A stretch of DNA of 64,000 nucleotides, from positions 9,965,387-10,029,386 of the forward strand of contig CM018051.1 of the NCBI GenBank assembly GCA_008638375.1, read 5' to 3'. The stretch comes from Nyssa sinensis (lineage: Eukaryota; Streptophyta; Magnoliopsida; Cornales; Nyssaceae). Shown here in pieces: positions 48,701-60,195 of the stretch (position 1 is its first letter; each line of letters opens with the position of its first letter). The notes under the pieces are model-generated. The model was not told where the DNA came from, did not search any database, and saw nothing but the letters and a program-made list of their open reading frames with translations. The position numbers were made by a program, and so were the translations under genes.

Positions 48701-51700
48701 TTAAGAGAAGTATTTTTGGCTCATAGAATTGCAATCTATATGGTGTATTGTTATGAATTCGGTTCAGGTTTCTAGTGTTATGCGACCAACCTTGTTGCCC
48801 ATATTCTCTCTCAACTATGTGATAGTGTTGAATTGTGTTATTTGTATTGGATTGGAGTGCAAAAATATAGGAAATTTTCATTGTGTTTTAGAATGAAGAA
48901 GCTGGAAGATAGATAGCTGTAAACCTTTTGTAAGAGCTTCATCTGTTATATCCATTTCATTCCCTTAATTTTTTGTTGATCAGTTGGAAGTAACCCCTAG
49001 TTCTCACTGCTAATAGTCTCAACACAGTGAAATTTCACTATGATTATAAAAAGACAATGAAATTTTGGTCGCATGCTACGTATTGAAATTTGGAGGAATT
49101 ATTGTTGTAAAAATAATTTTTCACACTAAAATTTCAAAGACTAGAATTTCACTGTTAGGCATGCTCAAAAGAACTTCATTTAGATCATCATAAGGCCCAC
49201 CGTCCTATATTCAATTGTTAATCACCTTCTATTGATAAAGTTCTAGTCTCAATTCCATATGAGTTATGAGCAATTAAAACAAATAGAAAATGCATAGTGG
49301 TGAAATGGAGACACTCAAAACTTCCAAACCACCTACGTATCATCATCCCATGGCGTTTGAAAACCAAAAAGGATGAATAAGCTCAGTAAAAATGTATTGC
49401 ATAAAATTTTTGAAACAGTGAAATTTCACTGTTTCAGAAATAGTGAAATTTCTCTGTCCTAAGAACAACTTTTTTTAAAAAAAAAAAAAAAATCATATGC
49501 AATATGGATCTTGTTTGATAGATTTCGATTTTTAGAATCCAATATATAAATTTTATTGAAAACTGATTTATATATTAAATTTATTGAAATTTGAAATTTG
49601 AAAAAAGTTTCAAAAACATGTGCCTTAATTCACGAAGCCTGTTACACACATGGAGCTAATACACATTGAGAGGTATTTTATAAATAAGGGACTTTCGAGG
49701 TTAAAAAAATTGAGCTTGGACCCGATCTTAATTATTAACTTATTCAAAGAGTTGTGGCCGAAAGCCCCAAAAATTTAAAACATTGAGGCCAAGAAGCCTT
49801 TTCAAGGTCGTATAAGTTTGAGTTTTTTGATAACTCATTTCAATTTATTTTAAGATTATTTTGTTATGTATCTCTTCTATATTTAAATCTCATAAATATA
49901 GAAATCATAAGAATTCTGCAAAATATAATAAAATAAATTTAAAATTAAAAAAAAAAAAACTCAAAATGGTTGTAACGGTCCTATAACGGCCAATACATAA
50001 TAATATCGCTATGAATTTTGATCTCACCAATATATTGGCCTGTATCAATATCGAATGGTCAAAAAATCGATTCATAATGACCGATACGATATGTATCATC
50101 CATTATTTAAATCCATAGTTGATAATAATAAATATTTAAGTTATACCCTATCCAATAATTTCAGTTTTTAAGAGAGTTAATTGTTAAGGAGTTGATTATT
50201 AATATGGTATAAAAGCCTTAATTCTAGAAGGTCTTGAGTTCAAGTCTTTGAGTGATCTCGGGTGCACCCCCTTGCGACACTTTTTTATGAATACCTTAAT
50301 TATCTAAAAAACAAAACATAAGTCTCTCCATCCCCAATTCTATTTGCTATTATAAGGTTTGCACTCTATTCATGGATTTAAATCACGGTTAGTGGGATAC
50401 GAATCAGTTGCAGTCGCTGTGTAATGGTATCGGGAGTATCAGGCCATTTTTAACGGGAATCAAAAATCGCAACTGTGAATTTTTTTTAAACACTAGCAAA
50501 AATGTGATAATTGACTACAATTATCACATTTTAATATTTTTTACTATTATTTTTAATTTTCTAACACCTAAAAAATATTTTTCTCATAAATAACACTTAA
50601 GAAGATATTTTATTATTTTATATGATTTTTTCAAGTTAAACTAATAAAAAATATCATTTAACTTGAATAACATTATAACAAGTAATATAAATAATAATAA
50701 AAATGATTATAAGCATTTAAATCAATTTAGTGTGATTACTAAATTAGTTATGGAATAAAAAAATTTTAAAAATTTTGAGGCCAAGAGACCTTTTCGAGTT
50801 CGTATTAACCTGAACGTTTTGGTAACCCATTTTAATTTTTTTGTTCTATTTTAAGTATCTCTCTTGTACATAAATCTTATAAAAATAGAAAACATAAGAA
50901 TTTTGCAAAAAACAAAATTTAAAATAGTCGTAACAGTCCTGTAACGGACCATAACAACTGATACGTAACAGTATCTACCGATACGGCTGTGAATTTTAGT
51001 TACACCGATAAATCGGCCAATACCAGTATTGAATGGTCAAAAAACCTATACATAACTGCCGTTATTTAAAACCATGACTCTATTGATTTATTCTATCAAA
51101 ATATGTGCCTCTCTATGTGGGAGACAGTCGCACATGGGGGAGGTGTGAGTTTGATATAAATTGTTGGGCCCAATCTCTATCAGTTATGGGACCACACATG
51201 AGAGAGGGTGTGAGAGTTTAATATGCATTGTGAGCCTATTTTCTAACAACTTAAACTTTAGAGCAATTGATTCTTAACAATATCTAAAAATATATATATT
51301 AACAGTAATTTAAGATGAAATGTAGGAGCCTAAGGGAAAAAAAAAAACCTAAAACATGAATAGGGTACCTTTTGTTTTAGGAGCACAATATCATCTTCTC
51401 CAATATCTTTCAGTGGAAGAACTGTAAAAATTCCTCTCTTTAATTGTTCTAACTCTTCCTTCAAACAGCGAATCTCATTTTGGTATTTTTTGATAAGTGA
51501 TTTCTCATCAATTATCTGCAGGTTCACAGGCGGGCTTACCAAAACAGTCAAAAAATAATTCAAAAATTCAGACAACTCAGATGATCATACCTTGTTTTGT
51601 GCTGCTTGAATTTCAATGTGTTTTGCACGGTGTGCAAACTTCAAAGTGTTATGAGTCTCTTCTGAATTGCTTGATGAGGGAGTAACAGTGCAAATGAGCT

Positions 51701-54700
51701 GTAATTTGATATAATAAAACAAATAAATACATTGAAACTCTCATTCACAAGAAATGTTTCATTCAGAAGAATAAAATTATTCCATCATTTACCCAAACAT
51801 AAATGACACTGAATTCATGAGTATGTGTATATACATAATATGTGTATGAAACATATGGGAAGCCTTACAGATACACGTCCATGACCACTTAATGAAGACT
51901 GAAGAAGCCTAGTCAATTTAGAGTCTCTATATGGTATATGAGTGGCCCTCCCATCTGTTAACTTCGATATAACCTGTGACAATCACAAGTTAATATTCCA
52001 GGATAAGTCCAATCTGTAGAATAAAAGACCAAAATAATAATAGGAAATACACAAAATTAGGAACAGCCACTTTGTGCAAAAATTGTTAACCCACCAACTC
52101 ATCTAAAAGTTTACGCTGTTAGAGAGGGTGTTACTTTAATATTATATCCTCTAACACACCCCCTTACATGTGGCAAGCCAACACGTGCACAATTCATATT
52201 ATAAGGACGACGACAGTGTAGTTAAAGGCGAAAGGCGGCTTTAAGGTGAGAAAGTTCTACATTATCTGAAAAGCAAGGCGACAAAAAAACGATAGCCTAA
52301 ATAAAGCAAGGCGCTAGCTTATAAAAATAATTAAAATATATAGTATATATTAAAGATTCAATTATTTTAAGTTAAATAATATTTTATGTAATAATTATCA
52401 TGTAATACTAAAAATTTTAATCTAAAGGACGATATATGATGTAATTAAATTTTAATTTGCTACCTTTGTATTGGTTAAATATTGTTCAAATAAAAATATC
52501 TTTAATCCTAAAAACAAGACAAGATGCATAGGAATATTAAAATAAAATAAGTTTTTGTTAATGAGGCTCTCGCCTCAACGCCTTTAAAATTGTCTCGCCT
52601 AGAGTGTGTTGAGGCGCTATGCCACGTTCTCACCTCGCCTTATTGCCTAAGCGAGTGCCCGGTCGCCTTTAACAACATTAGGTGCAGTGAGGTTTGAACA
52701 TATGATCTTTTGTCTACTCTAATACCATGTTAAACCACCAACTCATATAAAAACTTAAGCTGTTAGGGATGATGTAACTTTAATATTATATCCTCTAACA
52801 AAATAGTGTCAAAGGTTAAGTTTGTCTCCAACCTATCCCTCCCAACATCTTGCATAAGTGGGGCAAACACTAGGTAGTGGCCTTTATTTATTTATTTATT
52901 TTATGCAAAACCAGAGGTATGGCAACTGCTTCTTGTTTGTCCACCTTTGGAAGTAAGGAACGACTATTCAACTTCAACATCACTAAAGATGTTCAGTGAC
53001 AATGAAGTCACAAGTCAACTATCACTGCAAGCTCATATTTTTTAAAATCTTGATCTTAAAGCAGGATTTTGGCAACTTGGTATTCATCCCACTTTAAAAT
53101 GGATAGAGTGACAAACTAGATTACAGTATCAGGGTTTCAAACCAGATCGGTAAATGGAGAAAAAAAAAAGGATAATATACCTAGAATTGAGAGCAGAAGT
53201 TAGTGGTGCTAATGAGTGTGTGTAGGGGGGGTAAAAGGATTTTAGTTTCTCTCCATTAATGTAAAGAATGCCAAACACATTCTTGCTATAACAAGGGAAT
53301 TAAACTTGCATGATACAATGAGCTCTATACCCAAAAATGAAAAATAAAAAGGAAAGCGGCTCTAAACTATAATTAACATGCAACAGCTTAATGCTAAGTA
53401 AAGCATAGTTTCTTCTAGCATGAAATCAATCAATATACTGTCTTTTGGAGAAGTATATCAGTTAATTTACATTTCAAACTTTTAGTCCAAGATTAACAGT
53501 TAAGAGCAGTACGTACTGTACTTGTGTGACAAAAAAACTGCACAAAGGAATGTGATATCAGCTAAATCACAAAATATAATATATTTCCATAGTGCTATGC
53601 AAACAATATAACACTAGGATTCAAGACTACAACACTTTTCCGTTTCCTTTTCCCTTCACACAAACATAATATACTACTAATAAACATTGTTCACAGTTTA
53701 GTAAATTATTTAGATGATAATGAAGAATAAATCGAAAACTATTAAAGGCATTTGAAGAGCAAACTATTGCACTGATAAAATAATGACAATGATTGAGGCC
53801 TCACAGTTCCAAGAGTTAGCAGGCTTTTATTAATATAGGATCCTTCCTTTCGACGCACACCTGTAGTTTCCACCTTGGAGCTCTCAGAACCTGCCAGATC
53901 AATGAGGTTCTGCATGTATAAGTAAAATACAGAGAAGTTAAAGGATATCAATTGATCATAGTTTAATTACAGGTAACAAACAATAGAGAACACAACACAG
54001 CAATACAAATTATTAATCATAATAAACAAAGCATGAGATAAAAAGATGTCAAAATTAAGAAACCAAAGTAGGTGTCTATAACGTTTCGTAAATTTAGAAA
54101 ATATGAAAACGAATAAATAATGAGTAATATTAACTTTTGCATGATTATAATAACCACAAACATATGAAGAAGGTGGGAAAACTTGAATAATAAGATGTGT
54201 TATATGTATATGTGTTTGGGGAGTTAGTGTTTCTAACTAAGCTTAAATAGTTGGACCTTTAGAAGTATTATCGAGTGATTCCTTTGTTGTTATTGACGTT
54301 GTTGAAGTGTGGAGAATGAATGTGATGTGGTTAGGAAAGTATGCATGAAGTATGGAAGTTCTATGAGTGAAACGTATTAGATTTTTGGGTGAAAAACACA
54401 GGTTCTTAGGTGGTCATTAAATACTAAGAAGGGCTCGTTCGAACGAGTTCCAGTGGGTGTTCATTCATTGCTCGTTCAATATTATTCAGGGCTCGTTTGA
54501 ACGAAAGTTCCCTCGTTCGAACGAAGGCCTTTTCATTTGTTTCGCGTAAGCGGCAGAAAGCTCTTAAAAAGAACACTTTTCTCAACCTTTTTCATTTTTT
54601 CTCTTCTCCAAACTCTTTCCAAGCCAAAAGGGGAGCTAGGGCTTTGAAATTTCATAGTTTTCATGGATTACCAAGCCACATAACCACATCCTCATGCAAG

Positions 54701-57700
54701 GATTCATCTCTAGGAAAAATCTCACTGATTGAAAGTTGGGATTTTTCAAGAACAAGTGGTAAGATTTATTATTTTTCATTTTTTCTTCTAGTTCTTCATT
54801 TTCCTCATAAATTTAGTTTGATTAAGTAAAATGAACGGTGTAAATCTCTTCTTAGGGTTTGGGAACAAGGATTGAAGGTTGAATCTTGGAATCCCTCTCT
54901 CTACACATAACAAATCCACTGCTCTCAAGGTTTTGAGGTAGGGATTCTAAACTAGGTTGAAGGTTGGGTATTTTCCATGTGGAGTATAATGCATTTTACT
55001 TGCCTTGTGACTTTCCCTATAATGTCATATGTTTCTATATTGTTCATGCCTTGGAATATAATGGAATGCTGAATATCTTAAATGGTACTAGTATTGGTAT
55101 GTGTTTGAGATGAGTGATGGAATTGTTGAACACCATGTGCATATGTATTTCTTATACTTGAGTTGGATGATAGAATTGTTGAATACCATGTATACATATA
55201 TTTCTCATACTTGAGTTAGATGATAGAATTGTTGAATACCTTGTATATATGTATTTTTCATACTTGAGTTGGCTGATAGAACGCTTGAATACCACGTATA
55301 GGTGCATTTTTCATGCTTGAGATGAATGATGGAATTGTGAATGTCATATATCTATATTTCTCATGCTTGAAAGGAATAGTTGAATTGTTGAAGGTGACTA
55401 GGTTGTGTTATCATTATTATACTTTGGTGATGAAATGATGTTACTCTTTGGCATGTTTGTAAATGAATTGGGAAACATTAATGATGATAGAAAATGTGAA
55501 ATGGAAATGAATGACAAAATGTGGATAATTTCTCCTTGGGATAAATTCAATAAGGAGGGATGTGAGATTATTCGAATTGTAATGCCTTGGTTGGGAACAA
55601 GAATCAAAATTTCGTTTCGTAGTGTTGTTTCAGTCACCTAGAAAATGGAAAACATTTCGGAAACATAGTAGAAACGATGAGAAAAATAAAAATGTGTAGG
55701 AACACTTGAAAACATAAAGTAAAATATATGAATATGTGAAAAAAAAAATTATAATTAATTGAAAATATTTTAGAGTGCATGCCTATCCACACAAGAAGAT
55801 GGAAAAGTGAAATTGAAAGGAAAAAAAAATATAAAAACTAGTATGAAAGATTTAGAGATAATTTTTTATATAATATGAAAATATTATATATTTGTTATAA
55901 AATATGTAAAATTATTATAAACCATAAAATCATAAATATATTGTGTAATATGACAATTTGACACAAGTTACATATAATATAATAAGTAAAATAGATAGTA
56001 ATTTAAACTTATTATAATTAGTAGGTATTAAAAGAAATTATTTATCTACATTTTATTTTCACTACTTTTACTTTTCATTCTTTACTATTTTCGAAAAAAA
56101 TATAAATATCTTTTTATAATTTTGAGTCTTAATCTTTCAATCTACCCCATTTAAAAAATAAATGGATATTATATTGTACCAACTTCTAGAAGTATTACTG
56201 ATACGAAAGAAATGTTTCCATTGTTTCAGTATGTTTCCAAGGAAGCAACTTCGTTTCCATGGAAACATGTGAATGTCGGTATTCCAATAGTGTTTCGTTT
56301 TGGCTCACTGGGAAACGGAAATATTTCGGGCGTTTCGATGGAAAAAAAAATGAAATTTTGATCATTGGTTGGGAATTACATAGAAGGCTTAAATTGTGAA
56401 ATAGGGAGCGTGTGCTAGTGAGATTTCGCTATTTCCCGATGGTTCCATTTATGATGGGGATGGTGTCTCCCTTCGGTTACGGACCGTAACGCCGCGTGGG
56501 TGGCAACTCATTGCCAACGAGTTAGTAGCTCGTGATGCGTTAGGCCTTTCAGGGGGGCTAGTAGAAAAACTAAGTTCGGAGTGTTAGGATTCGATATAAG
56601 AGGAATTGAGTGGAAAGTCAATCTGTGGTTACATGACGTACACTTGTTTTTCCTTATGAATTACGTAATGCTTGCCCATGATTGTTGCTTATCACCTTTC
56701 TCTTACACTATTGAACTGAATTGATTATCTAAAACATGAGGTGGAATAAATATCTTGGTTGTTGACGTATATGCATGATGAATGGAAACTTAATTGCCAC
56801 TACACATGCCACATGTATACATTTAGCACCGCCTTAATTGTTCCTATTTTAGAATCTCTACCGGGGTTGTTGTTTTGACCCCTACTAGATGTAGGTAACG
56901 GCAAGAAGCTGGCACCGTGATGACATGGATTAGAAGAACATCTCTTTTTGTCCTTTTTGTTAATTTTTGGATGTAATTAACTTGAAAATTTCCTTGAAGT
57001 ACATGTTAAGGCCATGGAAGCCAATGACTTATATTTTGTATGTGTACAAGGATGTGCACAAAACTAAAAATATTGCACCCTTTTAACCCATGGAGATTTG
57101 CTATGGTAAGCATCACTTTTGATTTAATGTATGTTGGTAAAACCTTGGAAATGATGAATGAAATGATATGGGATAAATGTATGTGTCATGAAAATTCAAG
57201 TGAGAATATGTTAATTACAGAATGGTTTGGAATGAACAAGATTAATAGATGTTTGACCTGGTCTTACAGGGCTTGGGGCGTGACAGTGTCGGCCCCCTTC
57301 CTTCCCCTAGTCCCCCCCCCCCCCTTGCCTAAGGTGTTTTAATGACATTTGAAAAATTATTTATCAACAAAAAAAAAAAAAAAAAAAAACAAAAGCTGTG
57401 AACAAGAAGCAATAAAAAAAACATGAAGTTAAAAGCCCCAGAAAGATACCAGTTGTGACAAGTTAACAGCTTCCCCTTCACTATTTTCGCCATAAGGGCT
57501 ACTCTCTATTATCTGTTAATAAGGTAGCAGAATGAATGACATATTAGAGGGGAAAAATAAAAACGCAAAAAGTAAATAAATAGAGATGAAAACAAGTAAC
57601 CAAGCATTGGCAAATGTAATTGATTATCAGAATCAGAAAATATGCCACTGACAATAATAACCATATTTGACAAGTTAGTAGCAGAAACATACTTTAAAAA

Positions 57701-60164
57701 GAGGATGGACATTTAACAGTATTTGACCGAAGATACCAAATAGTCAGGCTTCTTTCCTACTATTAGGGTGAACAAGCAAATGTAAGAACTGAAAATTCAT
57801 TCTGACAGACAGCCTGTCCACAAAATATAGGCTAATGCTTTTAATATTATGTAGAGACAACGAAAGTGAGAAAGTATTCCAGGTATTTGATGGTGGAACA
57901 TGAAAACATAAAAACAATATGTAGATAAGGATGAAATGAAGAAATAGGGTTGGACGAATAAAACAATGTTATATAACTGTACCAAAAAAGGGGTTTTAAG
58001 AGAAGATTTAGGAAATGAGTTGTCATGAAAGATAAAATTTAACAACAGACCTTGGCAAAAGCAATGATTTTCAAGCCACAATTTATGCAAAATGCCCATG
58101 TGAGAAATTGGTAAAGATGTAGGAATAAGGAAGTTTATAAGTGAACTATTTGGTGCAAAAGGAAGCTGCCAAAGTAATAACTGAGGCTAATTTAAGGCGT
58201 GTGATGATCTATATTAGGAGTTGGGAAGAAACTAGCTGATACTAGCGAAATTAGACACGGGTGCTTTAATATGTCAAGGGCATTAAGAAAGAGGATCATA
58301 GAGGTTCAATGGAGGGGGCTGATAATCTGGAGAGGTGTAAGAGTTAATTCCATAAATTTTTTATGAGAACTACATATGGCTCGTGGGTGCCTCTAGGTTC
58401 AAGCATCATTTATTTTTTAACGTATCATATCAGCCATTATGTATCGGTTTTTGGACCCTCTAATACTGTGTGACTAAAATTTATAACTGTATCGGTCGAT
58501 ACTGTTACGTATCAGCTATTACAAGATCGTTATGCCCATTACATGACAATTACTATTCTTTTGAATTTTTTTTTCAATTTTTTTATTTTAAAAATTTCCC
58601 CTTTTTCTAAATTCTTGTGATTTCTATTTTTATAAGATTTATATACAAGAGAATACTTAACAAAATAATCCTAAAAATTTGAAATGAGTTCCCAAAACAT
58701 TTGGGCTAATACGATCTCAAAAATGCCTCTTGACCTCAAAACTTTTAAAATATTTTTATTCTATAACTATCACACTAAATTTATTTTCATGCTTATAAGT
58801 AATTAAATGATACTTTTTATTAGTTTAACTTAAAAAATTCATATAGAATAAAATAAAAAACCTTTTTAGGTGTTATCTATAAGAGAAATATTTTTTAGGT
58901 GTCAGAAAATTAGAAAATAATAGTAAAAAATATTAAAATGTGATAAATTGTAGTCAAGATACGTGTATCATTGACTTTCAAGAGAGATGCTAGTGTTTGA
59001 AAAAAATTGCAGTATCCAATTCCCGTTATGGATGACCCGATACTCCTGATACCGTTACAACGCGACCGCGTCATATCCTGCGACCGCAATTTAAATCCAT
59101 GGTACTTTCCACATTTTCCAGGCTGCTGTGCTACATAACTCTTTAAAAAGTGTGAAGTCCATGCTATGCTAAACACTTATGTTACAGAAACATACCCTAT
59201 TACCCTAGGAAATAAAAGAGGAATGTAAAATAAGTTGAAATATTTAGTAGTGTCCTTGTGTCCCTAGATGTGGGGATCAGGCAAATCAGGTACTTGGAGA
59301 CAAACCTGCACCCAATGCATATCTAAGGCCATGCAATATATTATGGCTGATGTTACGGGTGCTTTAGGGTTACCATATAGTGCCAAAACTATTCATCTTT
59401 ATTTGTTCTTCTGGCAAATAAAATAACTTACCATCCAAAACAGAAAGGAGAGATAAAGATAAAACTACATATTTAGATGAACTGGACGTTTATCCTCATT
59501 CAATCGACTATGGCCAAGATCTCTGACAAATCCCCACTAGCGGCCCACATGATTGAAAAACTTGGAAGGAATTTTCTTTGGTCTGGATGGGACATGAGAA
59601 AAGAACATCTAATAGGGACAACTACTGTATGTCATATAAAGCTTAAAGAAGGTATAGGGTTTAGAATGTGATCTCTAGAAATATGGCACTATGCTAAAAT
59701 CAGTTGCAAAGATCTCCTAAGGAATTTAAGTTCCTAATTCTATTCAAATATCATAGGCAAAAAGAGTATGCATAAGAACAGAATTGTCTAGCAGTTACAA
59801 CCTTCCTACTTTCTTTAATAGTTGTTTCTTTGATGCAGCCCAAGTTCTAATCATATTATGGATGATTATTTCAGGCACTCTCTCATTCATTAAATAGGAC
59901 AGGGGAACCTCAAAAAACAGGGAACCCAAAAATAAATACACCTTCTGAATTAGAGAACTTTTAGAAAAAATGAAAATGTGGAAGGCTAGGAAACTAAATA
60001 TATGACCATTAAAAATTCGAATTGGACAGGTGATGATGCTGCACGTTGTTTATGTTTAATATAATTGTAGAGACTAGAGAACACAGGAATCAAAAGAAAG
60101 CACTCCAATGCACATATGCATGCCCACAAATATTCAATTTGGGTTTCTTTTTTTCTTTTTCTTT

Positions 60165-60195
<31 letters not shown>

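Noticed and set aside
57307..57390. Poly-C and poly-A runs as a retrocopy tail
   Set aside because: No gene or LINE sequence ends there; they lie just after an LTR-like end and may be inflated by sequencing.
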